Assembly (NCBI GenBank): GCA_029263115.1
Contig: JAJCYC010000285.1
Coordinates: 1 to 44,957 of the forward strand
Direction: 5' to 3'
DNA length: 44,957 bases
Source of the DNA: Pseudonocardia sp.
GTDB lineage: Bacteria > Actinomycetota > Actinomycetes > Mycobacteriales > Pseudonocardiaceae
The position numbers and the translations under genes are program-made. The notes under the pieces are model-generated. The model was not told where the DNA came from and made no database searches. It saw only the letters and a program-made list of their open reading frames with translations. Shown piece after piece: positions 15,511-26,043 of the stretch. Each line of letters starts with the position of its first letter. Position 1 is the stretch's first letter.

Positions 15511-18500
15511 GTGTTGACCGTGGCGAAGGGGTATGACACCGACTACCTGACCGACACTGTGGCGAAGGGTCGGGAGGGCTACTACACCGGCGCCGTCGCA
15601 ACCGGCGAACCCCCGGGCCTGTGGCACGGCGCCGGCGCCGAAGCCCTCGGGCTGACCGGTGAGGTCGACGCCGAGGTGATGAAGGCGCTCTACACCCATG
15701 GCCTTGACCCGCGCGATCCCGCTATCGCCACCCGAGCGGACTGGGGGCGCGCGGCACGGATCGGGAACCCACCGCGCAACTACCGCAAGGCCGACGAGAT
15801 CTACGCCGGGCTGCTGGAGGCCAACCCGCATGCCGGCCCGGAGCTGCGCGAGCAACTCCGCGCTCAGGCTGCCGGCGCCGCGCGCCAGTCGGTCGCGTTC
15901 TGGGACGTCGTGCTCTCCGCGCCGAAGTCGCTGACCACGTTCTGGGTGGCTTGCGAACGCGCCGGCAACGACGCCGCCAGCCAGGGGGACACCGAGACCG
16001 CTTCGATGTGGAAGGCCCGTGCCGCGCTGGTCGAGGAAGGACTGCTGGTCGGTCACCGCGCGGTGTTGGACTTCTACGCCGAGAAGGCCGGCTACGCCCG
16101 CGCCGGGCACCACGGCGGCGGGGGCGGGAAGTGGGTGGACGGGAACGGGCTGGTCGCGGCCCAATTCCTGCAGCACGACTCCCGGGACAAGGACCCGCAG
16201 CTGCATGTCCACGGCCCAGTGCTGAACAAGATCGAGTGTGCGGACGGCAAATGGCGGGCGCTGGACGGTTCGCTGATCACTCAGTGGCGCGACGGCGCCG
16301 GTGCGGTTGGCGAACGCGTCGCGGAGGCGTTCGTGTGGCAAGAGCTCGGTGCGCGCTGGGAGGTTCGCCCGGACGGCAAGGCCCGCGAGCTAGTCGGCGT
16401 CCCAACCGAGTCGAATGATCTGTTCTCCAAGCGCACCACCGCCATCACCCCGGCGGTCGAGTCCCTGATCAGGGCTTTTCGTGACCAGACCGGTCGGGAA
16501 CCGACCGGCCGGGAACGGGCCCGGTTGGCCGAGCAGGCCACCGTCGCGACCCGCAAGGGCAAGTCCTGGGGCGGCGAGACCAGAGACGACCAGGTGGCCC
16601 GCTGGGCGGACGAGCACGCCCGCGAGCTGGGCGGCGAACTGGCGGAGATCGCCGCAGCGGTCCTCGCCGCTGGCGGGGGAGATCCGGCGGAGTTCACCGA
16701 ACGCGACCTGGTGGAGCGGGCTCTCGCCTTGGTCGCCGAGCGCGGCCAATCCTGGACCCGCTCCAACCTCCTCCGCGCGGTCTCGGACGTCGCCCCGGCC
16801 AACCTCGCCCTGCGGCCGGAGCGAGTGGCGCAGTTCCTGGAGACGATGGCGGACAAGGCACAAGCCCGCGCGGAACTGCTCAACCCCTCCACCGGCCCAG
16901 ACGGACTCGGCGCGGACTACCAGCGGGCGGACGGGTCGAGCGTGTTCGTCAAACCCGGCCGGGAGCGCTACGCCACGTCCGAGCAGCTGCTGGGGGAGGC
17001 CGAGCTGCGCGCGGCCGCCGTCCGTCGAGGCGCCCCGGCCTGGACCCGGGACGAGGCCGACGAGCTGCTGGCCGGGTTCGCCCGCTCCGGGCTGACCCTG
17101 TCCGAAGACCAGGCGGCGGCCCTGACCGGGATCCTCACCTCCGGCGCAGCCGTCGAGGTGCTCGCCGCCCCGGCCGGCACCGGCAAGAGCTTCCTCGTCG
17201 GTGCCCTCGCCGAGGCATGGACCCGCTCCGGGCCAGCCGCACCCACCCCGGGTGTACCGACGCCCGAACCGGGCGAACCCGGCACAAGCAGCGGGCCGAA
17301 GGTGTTCGGGGTGGCCTACGGCCAACGTCAGGCCGAGGTCCTGGCCGAGGAGGGCGTGACCGCACGCAACATCACCGCGTGGCTGTCCGGCCAGGCCCGC
17401 CTCGATGCCTCCGGTGTCGGCGCGGCGAGCCCTGCGGATGAGGCATTCCGGCTGCACCGGGGGGATCTGCTCGTCGTGGACGAGGCCGGCGCCGCGCCGA
17501 CCCCGGACCTGGTCGCGATCCACCGCCGCTGCGAGGCGGCCGGGGTGAAACTGCTGTTGGTCGGTGACCCCCGCCAGATCGGCGCCGTCGGGCCCGGTGG
17601 GGCACTGGTCGACATCGCCGAACGCGGTATCCGCTACGAGCTGGCGGAGGTCCGCCGCTTCACCGCCGACTGGGAGGGCCCGGCGTCACTGCGGCTCCGG
17701 GACGGCGACGAGGCCGTCATCGACGACTACACCAAACGCGGCCGCCTGGTCGATGCCGGAACCGCCGAGCAGGCCGAAGCCGCCGCGTCCCGCGCGTGGC
17801 TTGCCGCCGCCCTGGACGGCAAGGACGCCCTGCTGGTCGTCGGCAGCAACGCCGCCGCCGCGCGGGTGTCGACCAATCTGCGGGCGGAGCTGGTCCGTCT
17901 CGGCCGCGTCGGTGAGACCGGCGCTCCACTGAACATGCCCGGCTGGGAAGGCACCGTGGCCGGGATCGGGGACCTGGTCCAGGCCCGCCGCAACGGCTGG
18001 CGCCTCGCCGGGCGCACCGGAACCGCCGAGGTGCCGATCAACCGGGCCACCTACCGGGTCACCGCCATCGCCGACGACGGCCAGGGACTGTCCGTGGCCC
18101 GTGTCGTCGGACGTGACCCCGACGGCGTCGAGCACCTCGGTGAGCCCATGCGGCTGCCCGCCGCCTATGTCTCCCAGCACCTGACCCTCGGGTACGCGTC
18201 CACCGTGCACGCCGCGCACGGCCGCACCGTCGACGTCGGGCTACCGGTCATCGGACCCGGCACCGACGCCGCCAGCGCCTACGTGCAGCTCACCCGGGGT
18301 CGCGAAACCAACACCGCATACGTCGTCACCCGCCGCGTCGCCGACGATGCCCCGACCGGGGAGACCCACCAGATCACCCCGCGCAACGCCGGCGCCGTGC
18401 TGGCCGAGATCATCCGCCCGGCCGAGCACGACCACAACCGCACCGCCATGACCGAGGCCGCGGCCGCTGCGGCGAGTGCGGCCGACACTTCCACCCAGCT

Positions 18501-19539
18501 CGGCCCGCTGCTCGAGGTAGTGGGAGAACACCTCGCCGGGCGCACTGCACGCTGGCTCGACCAACTCGCCGCTACCGGCGACCTACCCGCCCGCCACCGC
18601 GTCGCCCTCGCCGCCGACGACGCCTCCGGCACCCTCGACCCGCTGCTGCGCCGAGCCGAACTCGCCGGCCACGATCCGCACACCGTCCTGACCGAGGCAG
18701 TCACCGCCGGCACCCTCGACAAGTCCGTATCGGTGGCCCAGGTCCTCCACTTCCGCATCCGCCACCAACTCGGCGACCAGTCGCCGCCGACCATCACCAG
18801 CTACTGCGACCTGCTCCCCACCGACCTGCCTGCCCAGCAGCGGTCCGGGCTCGAACGCCTCGCCGACGCCGCCGACGCCCGCCGCGACCAGCTCGCGGAA
18901 CAGCTCCTCGACCAGCCGCCCCAGTGGGCACTGGAGGCCCTCGGCCCCATCCCCGACGACCACCACGCACGCGCGGAGTGGGGGCGCGCGGCCGGGTGGG
19001 CCGCCGGCTACCGCGAACTCGCCGACCACACCGACGCCAGCGACCCCCTCGGCGCCGCACCCCCGCCCGGGCTCGCGGAGAAGCACGCCGTCTTCCGCAC
19101 CGCCCACGATGCGCTCGACCTCCCTGGCGCCGGCGCCGACGAGGAAGCCATGACCGAAGGCCGCCTGCGCGCCCGCATCGCGGCCTACACCCGCGAGGAG
19201 AACTGGGCGCCCCGTTGGGTCGGCGATGAACTCGCCGCCACCCACGACGCGCTACGCCAGCGCGAGCAAGACGCCACCGTGTGGTTCGCCCGCGCCGATG
19301 CCCACCCCGACCCGGCCGAAGCTGCGGCACTGCGGGCGGCCGCTGACACCGCCCGCGCCGAGGCTGCCCAGCTCACGGTGCAGGTCGACCAGCTCGAAGA
19401 AGCCGACGCCGCCCGCACCGCCTGGTGGCTGGAAACCGCCGTCACCCGCGACAACTCCGAACGCGCCCGCCACGCCCTCGCCCTACGCGGCATCAGCGTC
19501 GACGACCCGACAGGACCTGGTCGATCGGGTCGGGCATGA
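15511..19539 (+). CDS. MobF relaxase-helicase (TrwC/TraA type)
   Basis: A 1342-residue protein that would nick DNA at oriT and unwind it for transfer. The relaxase domain (1-320) carries the tyrosine pair Y24-Y25 and a histidine triad H222, H232, H234 (QHDSRDKDPQLHVH). The RecD2-like helicase has Walker A A553-S560 (APAGTGKS) and Walker B D657-E658. The C-terminal region (950-1330) is helical and charged. The GTG start at 15511 follows AGGAGGG at 15493-15499. The last residues (about from 19513) lie on sequence that also encodes an unrelated acyltransferase fragment on the other strand, so the native C-terminus has probably been replaced. Confidence 0.92.
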   Translation: MLTVAKGYDTDYLTDTVAKGREGYYTGAVATGEPPGLWHGAGAEALGLTGEVDAEVMKALYTHGLDPRDPAIATRADWGRAARIGNPPRNYRKADEIYAGLLEANPHAGPELREQLRAQAAGAARQSVAFWDVVLSAPKSLTTFWVACERAGNDAASQGDTETASMWKARAALVEEGLLVGHRAVLDFYAEKAGYARAGHHGGGGGKWVDGNGLVAAQFLQHDSRDKDPQLHVHGPVLNKIECADGKWRALDGSLITQWRDGAGAVGERVAEAFVWQELGARWEVRPDGKARELVGVPTESNDLFSKRTTAITPAVESLIRAFRDQTGREPTGRERARLAEQATVATRKGKSWGGETRDDQVARWADEHARELGGELAEIAAAVLAAGGGDPAEFTERDLVERALALVAERGQSWTRSNLLRAVSDVAPANLALRPERVAQFLETMADKAQARAELLNPSTGPDGLGADYQRADGSSVFVKPGRERYATSEQLLGEAELRAAAVRRGAPAWTRDEADELLAGFARSGLTLSEDQAAALTGILTSGAAVEVLAAPAGTGKSFLVGALAEAWTRSGPAAPTPGVPTPEPGEPGTSSGPKVFGVAYGQRQAEVLAEEGVTARNITAWLSGQARLDASGVGAASPADEAFRLHRGDLLVVDEAGAAPTPDLVAIHRRCEAAGVKLLLVGDPRQIGAVGPGGALVDIAERGIRYELAEVRRFTADWEGPASLRLRDGDEAVIDDYTKRGRLVDAGTAEQAEAAASRAWLAAALDGKDALLVVGSNAAAARVSTNLRAELVRLGRVGETGAPLNMPGWEGTVAGIGDLVQARRNGWRLAGRTGTAEVPINRATYRVTAIADDGQGLSVARVVGRDPDGVEHLGEPMRLPAAYVSQHLTLGYASTVHAAHGRTVDVGLPVIGPGTDAASAYVQLTRGRETNTAYVVTRRVADDAPTGETHQITPRNAGAVLAEIIRPAEHDHNRTAMTEAAAAAASAADTSTQLGPLLEVVGEHLAGRTARWLDQLAATGDLPARHRVALAADDASGTLDPLLRRAELAGHDPHTVLTEAVTAGTLDKSVSVAQVLHFRIRHQLGDQSPPTITSYCDLLPTDLPAQQRSGLERLADAADARRDQLAEQLLDQPPQWALEALGPIPDDHHARAEWGRAAGWAAGYRELADHTDASDPLGAAPPPGLAEKHAVFRTAHDALDLPGAGADEEAMTEGRLRARIAAYTREENWAPRWVGDELAATHDALRQREQDATVWFARADAHPDPAEAAALRAAADTARAEAAQLTVQVDQLEEADAARTAWWLETAVTRDNSERARHALALRGISVDDPTGPGRSGRA

Positions 19540-19700
19540 CGAGCCGACCGTCCGCGCGGTGGGTGACCGACAGCACCCAGTGCCACAGCACCACGACCAG
19601 GATGCTGAACGCCCGCAGTCCGTCGACCGTGCGGTCGCGCCAGGCCGGTGTGGTCTCCACCAGCCGGGTCGAGCGAGCGGTTCAGCGCGCGGAGCCGCGC
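19493..19700 (-). pseudogene. membrane acyltransferase, N-terminal fragment
   Basis: Reading the minus strand gives RDRTVDGLRAFSILVVVLWH followed by WVLSVTHRADGRLVMPDPIDQV, the characteristic start of acyltransferase-3 membrane proteins (first TM helix with a conserved His). The frame then runs into relaxase sequence and stops at 19493. An in-frame stop lies just upstream near 19705, so the start is uncertain. It marks the left edge of a transplanted block. A perfect 14-bp palindrome (19782-19795) lies between it and the hydrolase gene. Confidence 0.7.
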
Positions 19701-19817
19701 CAGGGGGGAACCGGCCATCGCCATCTCCGCCTCTGTTGCCGAACGAGCCGCCGGCCCGCGCGGCGAGCAGGCCGCCGCAAGGGTCCGCGCGGACCTGTTA
19801 GTCGGCGGTCACGGGGA

Positions 19818-20627
19818 TCAGGACAGGAAGTCCAGAACGGCCTCCGCAACCGATTGCGGCTGTTCCAGCTGCGGCAGATGTCCGGCGTCCGGGATCAGCA
19901 CGGTCTGCGACCGGCGTAACAGTCCGGCGAACTCCTCGGCGTACACCGGCGGTACCAGCGCATCGCGCTCGCCCCAGACGAGCTGGGTGGGCGCGGCCAC
20001 CCGGTGAATGCGCCGACGCAAACCCTTGTCCGGGATCGGCCAAATGAAATGCAGGATGCTGGCCATCCGCACGGCGGCCTCGAACAGCGCCTGCGGATCG
20101 TCGGCGGGGGGAGCCAGCAACGCCGCCAGCGGGCTCTCCGGATCGGCGAGCAGCAGCCCCGGCAGCGCCTCAGGCGGGATGGCGGCCAGATCGGCGATCG
20201 GGGTGTCGTCGCGCCACAGCCCGATCGGCGCGATCAGGGTCAGCCGTGAGACCCGACGCGGGCTGTTGGCGGCCAGCTCGGTCGCCACCATGCCGCCGAA
20301 CGAGTGACCCACCACCGCGACCCGATCCAACCCGAGGGAGTCCAGTAGCTCGTCGTAGTACAGCACCAGCTCCCAGATGCCCGGAAGCTCGGACAGCACG
20401 TCGGACTCCCCGGCACCGGGATGCTCCGGGGCGTACACGGTGTGCCGCTGCGCCAGCGTCGCCAGGAACGGGTCCCAGATCAGGCCGCCGGCACCGTGCA
20501 GGAACAGCACCGGGTCACCCTGCCCGGCCACCAACACCCGGGCCTCCAACCGCCCGGCCAACGCCGGGACCAGCCGCTCGGTGACCCCTTCGGGAAGCGT
20601 CGGCGCGGCGGACGGCACGGTCGTCAT
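19818..20627 (-). CDS. alpha/beta hydrolase
   Basis: A 269-residue alpha/beta hydrolase-fold enzyme. The oxyanion HG motif is LFLHGAGG (42-48), the nucleophile elbow is G107-H108-S109-F110-G111, and the other triad members are D222 (GERDALVPP) and H250 (DAGHLPQ). ATG at 20627 overlaps the stop of the upstream LLM oxidoreductase (ATGA), so the pair is one operon. The combination suggests cleavage of an ester or ring-opened product made by the oxygenase. Substrate not predictable. Confidence 0.9.
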   Translation of the reverse strand: MTTVPSAAPTLPEGVTERLVPALAGRLEARVLVAGQGDPVLFLHGAGGLIWDPFLATLAQRHTVYAPEHPGAGESDVLSELPGIWELVLYYDELLDSLGLDRVAVVGHSFGGMVATELAANSPRRVSRLTLIAPIGLWRDDTPIADLAAIPPEALPGLLLADPESPLAALLAPPADDPQALFEAAVRMASILHFIWPIPDKGLRRRIHRVAAPTQLVWGERDALVPPVYAEEFAGLLRRSQTVLIPDAGHLPQLEQPQSVAEAVLDFLS

Positions 20628-21880
20628 GCCCGTGCTCCCGCGTCCACGCCCTCAGCGGCCTTCGAGCGGTCGGCCGCGCCCGAGGGCCACCAGCGGTGCT
20701 CCCAGCCCTCGTCGTCCCAGATGTGTCGGATCCGTGGGATGACCTCCTCGGCGAACAGCGTGAGGTTCTTACAGGTCAGCTCGTGCGGCATGGAGCCGAT
20801 CTGCATCAGCGCGTGCAGGTTGCCCACGCGCAGCGTCTTGGCCGACTCGATCAGCCGGTCGGCCACCGTGGCCGGGCTGCCGGCGATGATGAAACCCTCC
20901 TCGTTGAGGGTCTTCCAGTCCTTCTCCAGGGCCGCCGCGGCCGCGATCACCCCCGGCTGGTTGGTCTTGATCGCGAACTCGGTGCTCTTGCGGGTGCGGT
21001 AGCCCGGTGCCTCGAAGAAGTACGGGGGGATGTGCAGGCACTTGTTGAAGAAGTAGGAGCAGTGCTCCAGGTACTCCTTCTCGGCCCGCTCATCGGTCTC
21101 CGACACGCAGATCTGCTGGGCGAACCCGGCCCGGTAGGGGTTGCGGTCCACGCCCAGCTCGTCCATCCGCTCCCAGAAGCCGTCCATCAGCTTCTTGCCG
21201 AACTTCGCTCCGAAAAAGCTGAGGTAGCTGTAGGTGTAGTCCCGGGTGGCGGCCAGGTCCCAGGTCTCCACCGAGCCGCCTCCGGCCAACCAGACCGGCG
21301 GGTGCGGCTTCTGCAGCGGCTGCGGCCAGGGGTTGACGTAGCGCAGCTGGTTGAAGGTGCCGTTGAAGGTGAACGGCCCCTGTTCGGTCCACGCCCGAAT
21401 GATCAACTCCTCGGCCTCACGGAACCTCGGACGGGTCTGGGTGGGGGTGATGCCGTAGCAGAAGTTGACGTCCATTGAGGTGCCGACCGGGAACCCGGCC
21501 GCCAGCCTGCCCTTGGACAGCACGTCCAGCATCGCGAACTCCTCGGCGACCCGGGTGGCCGGTGAGTACAACGCCAGCGTGTTGCCCAGAACCATGATCG
21601 CGCTGTTGTTCGGCGTGCGCCGGGCCAACGCGGCGGCCATCAGGTTCGGCGCGGCCATGAAGCCGTAACCGTTCTGGTGGTGCTCGTTCACCCCCACCCC
21701 GTCGAAGCCCAACCGGTCGGCCAGCTCCAGCTCGGCGAGGTTCCAGTCGTAGTACTGGGCCACCATGCGCGGGTCGCACAGCTCCGTGTTGGGCGGGGTG
21801 ACCCAGATGCTCTCGTAGCGGCTCTCGAAGTCGGCCGGAAGATCCCGGTACGGCATCAGGTGGAAGAAAATCGACTTCAC
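20624..21880 (-). CDS. LLM-class flavin-dependent oxidoreductase
   Basis: A 418-residue luciferase-like TIM-barrel enzyme. Family features include the EHHQNGYGFMAAPNLMAAALA block (E66-H67-H68), GNTLALYSPATRVAEEFAMLD, GRLAAGFPVGT and the PPVWLAGGGSVET strand. It would use reduced flavin to oxygenate or reduce an organic substrate. Start: GTG at 21880. Together with the coupled hydrolase it resembles catabolic operons of actinobacterial chromosomes and has no obvious link to plasmid biology, so it is a passenger. The upstream promoter region was probably lost at the junction near 21.9-22.0 kb. Confidence 0.9.
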   Translation of the reverse strand: MKSIFFHLMPYRDLPADFESRYESIWVTPPNTELCDPRMVAQYYDWNLAELELADRLGFDGVGVNEHHQNGYGFMAAPNLMAAALARRTPNNSAIMVLGNTLALYSPATRVAEEFAMLDVLSKGRLAAGFPVGTSMDVNFCYGITPTQTRPRFREAEELIIRAWTEQGPFTFNGTFNQLRYVNPWPQPLQKPHPPVWLAGGGSVETWDLAATRDYTYSYLSFFGAKFGKKLMDGFWERMDELGVDRNPYRAGFAQQICVSETDERAEKEYLEHCSYFFNKCLHIPPYFFEAPGYRTRKSTEFAIKTNQPGVIAAAAALEKDWKTLNEEGFIIAGSPATVADRLIESAKTLRVGNLHALMQIGSMPHELTCKNLTLFAEEVIPRIRHIWDDEGWEHRWWPSGAADRSKAAEGVDAGARA

Positions 21881-21959
21881 GTCGGCCCCCGTTTCGGCCG
21901 ATCCCGCGTCGGCCCTCGGTGATCGCCATCACGCTACACGGGAGTGCGGACCGTTTGAA

Positions 21960-22439
21960 GTACGCCGACCACGACACCGCGCGCGGGTCACTCGGGGCAG
22001 CTGCTGCTGGATGCCTACGGCGACGGGCTGGAGACCACTTACCGCCACATCGTGGAGAAGCTCGCCCGCCAGCCGTGCACGCTCGGCGTCGTCTTCCTCT
22101 ATCCCGAAACCGCAGGTAGGAGGGGTTCTTACGCCGCGTAGGACTTGAACCTGTGGGCTCGCGTAAGCGGCGAGCAAAGTGACGGCGTTCCGCGAAATCC
22201 GGTTGTGGTCGCTCGACGGCAACGTCGAGCCGGGGCGTCCTCGGGTCGCTGTGTCCTTTCCGGCTGGCCGGAGTGGCCACGGGTACGGGCACGTCCGAGT
22301 TCGCCGGCTACGGGCTGACGCTGACGGTGCCGTTCTCGGGTTCGCTCGTAGGCGCCTGATCATGGTGGTTGCCTGTCGCCGACGTCAGTGCGTTGATGGC
22401 CAACACAGCGGTAGCTACCCTGTCGAGGGTCGGTGTGCT
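21960..22439. other. debris with coding-like remnants
   Basis: No complete gene is seen. On the plus strand 21989-22141 reads GQLLLDAYGDGLETTYRHI... and then LGVVFLYPETAG, ending at a TAG. 22264-22359 reads LAGVATGTGTSEFAGYGLTL, ending at a TGA. Both have the codon pattern of real proteins but no start and no recognised family. An inverted repeat (CTTACGC at 22128-22134, GCGTAAG at 22161-22167) lies between them. A TACCCT -10-like box at 22416-22421 may serve the antitoxin gene that follows. Confidence 0.4.
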
Positions 22440-22838
22440 GTGGAGATCGGTGTGCGGGAGCTGCGGGACAAGCTGAGTCGGCATCTCGCCGCGGTTCGAG
22501 AGGGTCGGACGGTGACGATCACCGATCATGGGCGCGCGATCGCCCGGATCGTCCCCGTGCAACGGCCGACGAGACTTGAGGTGTTACGAGAGGAAGGCCG
22601 CCTCCGTCCAGGGCGGGAGCGGAAGAGACCTGCGCCCGATCCGGTGTCCGCGCCGGGCCACCATCGACCAGGTGATGCACGAGGTCGCAGGCCTGTAACT
22701 CCGAAGGTCATCCGGACGACACAGACCTTGCGCGAACACACGCGACCCTATGGACGACTCGCCGCTTCACACGATGGAATGGCGTGCACCGTGATCGTCG
22801 CGGCGCATCGCCAGGATGAGCGTTTCGGTCTCGGCTAA
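22440..22838 (+). CDS. Phd/YefM-type antitoxin with a C-terminal frameshift
   Basis: The N-terminus VEIGVRELRDKLSRHLAAVREG then RTVTITDHGRAIARIVPV is a classic Phd fold that binds DNA and would neutralise a cognate toxin. In the present frame the ORF runs to 132 residues with an atypical tail. Removing one C in the GGCC at 22656-22659 restores TIDQVMHEVAGL and a TAA at 22696-22698, giving the usual 85 residues. I infer a one-base insertion. No PIN or other toxin gene follows; the next gene is drmD. It may be an orphan that retains only DNA binding. Confidence 0.7.
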   Translation: MEIGVRELRDKLSRHLAAVREGRTVTITDHGRAIARIVPVQRPTRLEVLREEGRLRPGRERKRPAPDPVSAPGHHRPGDARGRRPVTPKVIRTTQTLREHTRPYGRLAASHDGMACTVIVAAHRQDERFGLG

Positions 22839-22870
22839 CTGTCAGCGGGACCGGAGTCGGGGGGAACCTG

Positions 22871-25800
22871 TTGTCGAGCTCGGTGTTGGAGGCCGACGAC
22901 CGGCCGGTGATCGGTGCACTTGTCGCGGTTCGCGGCAGGTCGTGGGTCGTCGGTGGCGTCGATGCAGCGCCGAACAGCACGCTGGTGACCTTGCAGAGCG
23001 TCGAGGACGGCGAGTACGGCCGCACGCTCGACGTGATCTGGGAGGTCGAGCCGGGCCGTCGGATCCTGCCCAGCGGCTCGCTGCCGGACGTGACCAGCGG
23101 CGGGTTCGACCCGCCCGAGCGGCTGGCCGCCTTCCTGGACGCCGTGCGCTGGTCTGCGGTGACGAGCGCCGATGTGAAGACCCTCCAGGCGCCGTTCCGG
23201 GCCGGCGTCGCGATCGAGGACTACCAGCTTGAACCGGTGTCCCGCGCGGTCGGCGCTCCGAGGGTGAATCTGCTGCTCGCCGATGACGTGGGACTCGGCA
23301 AGACCATTGAAGCCGGACTGGTGGCCAGTGAGCTGCTGCTGCGCCACCGCGCTCGCCGGATCATGATCGTGTGCCCGGCGGGGCTCACCACGAAGTGGCA
23401 CGACGAGATGTCCGAGAAGTTCGGACTCGACTTCACGATCATCGACTCGGCCCGATGCGCCGAGGTGCGTCGGGATTTCGGTAGCGCGGCCAACCCGTTC
23501 CAGGTGTTCCCGCACGCGATCGTCAGCCTGCCCTGGCTGCGCGGGCCGAAGGCGCAACGGTTGCTGGACGAGGTGCTGCCAGTGACCGGGCCGACGCTGC
23601 CGCGCACGTTCGACCTGCTCATCCTCGACGAGGCGCACCACGTCGCCCCGGCCGCTCCGAAGCAGGTGTACGCGGTCGACTCCCAGCAGACCAAGCTCAT
23701 CCGGCGGCTTGCTCCGCACTTCACCCACCGGCTATTCCTGACCGCGACCCCACACAATGGCTACCAGGCGTCATTCACCGCGCTCCTGGAGATCCTCGAC
23801 GATCAGCGGTTCATGCGCGGCATGGAACCCGACCCGGACGCGGTCAGTCAGACAGTCGTGCGACGGCTGAAGCGGGACATCGTCAACGCCGACGGCACGC
23901 CCCGCTTCCGGCCCCGGGAGACTCGGCCGATCCCGGTCGACTATCCCGAGGATGAGCGGGAGATCCACGCGCTGCTCGCGGAGTTCACCGCGTTGCGGCG
24001 CAAGCGCACTCGCAAGCTTCGGGGGCGCAAGGCGGCCGATCTGATCACCATCCTGCTCAAGAAGCGGCTGTTCTCCAGCCCGGCGGCATTCGCCCACACG
24101 GTCGGGGTCTACCTGCAGACCGTGGAGCGGCGTTCTGCCCGGGTGGAGGCCAGCGACGATGTTCCGGCCTGGATGGACGACTTCTATGACGACACCGCCA
24201 CCTATGACGACGAGGAGCTGCGCGAAGCCGAGGACTGCGCGATCGATCGTGCCGTGCCCCTGCAGGCCGAGGACGAGGCCGGAGACGGCGATCCGCAGCG
24301 GGAGTCGGCAGCCGAGATTGCGCTGCTGCGCCGGATGGAGCGGTGGGCGCTGGCGCATGAGGCTGAGGCGGACGCGAAGGCCCGCGAACTGATCAAGTAC
24401 TTGACCGCCGTCTGTCGTCCCGACGGGAAGCTGTGGACGAACGAGCGGGTCGTGGTGTTCACCGAGTACCGCGACACCCAGCGCTGGCTCGCTGGGCTGC
24501 TCCGCCAGGAAGGCCTCGACGAACCGCACCTGGCCCAGCTGCACGGCGGAATGGACGGCGACGACCGCGAGCAGCTGCGCCGGGCATTCCAGGCCGAGCC
24601 CACCGAGCACCCGGTGCGCATCTTGCTGGCCACTGACGCCGCGAGCGAGGGCATCGACCTGCAGAACCACTGTCACCGGCTGGTCAACTTCGATATCCCG
24701 TTCAACCCGAACCGGCTCGAGCAGCGCATCGGCCGGGTCGACCGGTACGGGCAGCAGAACCCTCCGGAGATCCGACACTTCGTTGGTACCGGGTGGGAGA
24801 GTGCGGTCGACTCATTCGAGGCCGACCTGGAGTTCTTGTCCCGGGTTGCGATGAAGGTTGCTCGGATGGAAGCCGACCTCGGTCCCGTGAACGCGGTCCT
24901 TGCCGACGCGGTTCAGCGGCGCATGCTCGGCGAGCACGTCGACGTTGACACGGCCACCGCCGCCACCAAGTCTCCGCCGGTACCGGTCGAGACTGACGTT
25001 CCCCGCCAGGTTGTCCGGCTGCGGGAGGTTCTAGACAAGACCGTCGAGGACCTCGGCATCACCCCGCCCGCGATCCGTCGAGCGGTGTCCACCGCGCTGG
25101 AGCTGGCGCGCCAGCAACCGCTACGGCCGCACGTCGACGAGCGGTTCGGCGACGAGCGCCTGTTCGACGTGCCACCGCTCACCGGCTCGTGGGAACGGGC
25201 GACGGTCGGCTTGACCGAGAGGCTCCAACACGAAGACCGCCCGCCACGACAGCTGCCGATCACGTTCGACCCCGACGCGATGCACGACCCGGAAGGCGGC
25301 GCCCGCGATGACGTCGTGCTCGCCCACCTGAACCATCCACTGGTGGGGATGTCCACCCGCCTGCTACGAGCGGCCGTGTCAAACCCCGATGTCGGGCTGA
25401 ACCGGGTGACAGCAGTGGTGTCTGACGACCCGGTGCTGGAGGACGTGCTGCTCGGGGCGTTCTCCCGATTCGTGCTCGTCGGTGCCGACGGGGTGCGGCT
25501 GCACGAGGAGGTGCTCTACGCCGGGGGTTGGGCGCCGGAGCACGGGCGATTCCGCCGACTGGAGAACCTGGGTGTGCTCGGTGGCCTCCTCAGCCGGGCC
25601 CTCGCCGGCGGCGCTGCCGCGTCGCCGCCTGTACAGGACCGGTTGGTGTCGCGGTGGCCCCGGATCATTGACGGCCTGGTCGCCGCGATCGACTGGCGCA
25701 CGAACACCCGCCACCAGTCATTGGAACGCCGGCTCGCCGAACGCGCAGGGGAGGAGCGGACCCGGATTGTGGAGGGCTTCGCCCAGTTCGGGGCGTCGCT

Positions 25801-26043
25801 GCGGGCCGCACTGGCCGACGACGACGCGGAGGACGCGCTGTTCAGCGTGGCTGAGGCGGCGAAGAGTCGGGACGAGCTGGAGCAGTACCGCCGCGACCGC
25901 CGATCCTGGACCGACCGGCTGGCCCAGCTCGAGGTGGAACAGGAACGGGAGCTGGCGGCGGTGGGCGCCCGGTACGCCGACCCGACGCCGCACCGCTTCC
26001 CGGTCGCGGTGGTGTTCGTGGTGCCGAAGCGGGAGGCCGTCCG

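Noticed and set aside
22128..22167. tRNA gene or functional attachment site
   Set aside because: Only a T-loop-like stretch with a poor stem is visible; no acceptor or anticodon arm could be found, so I report only a possible scar.
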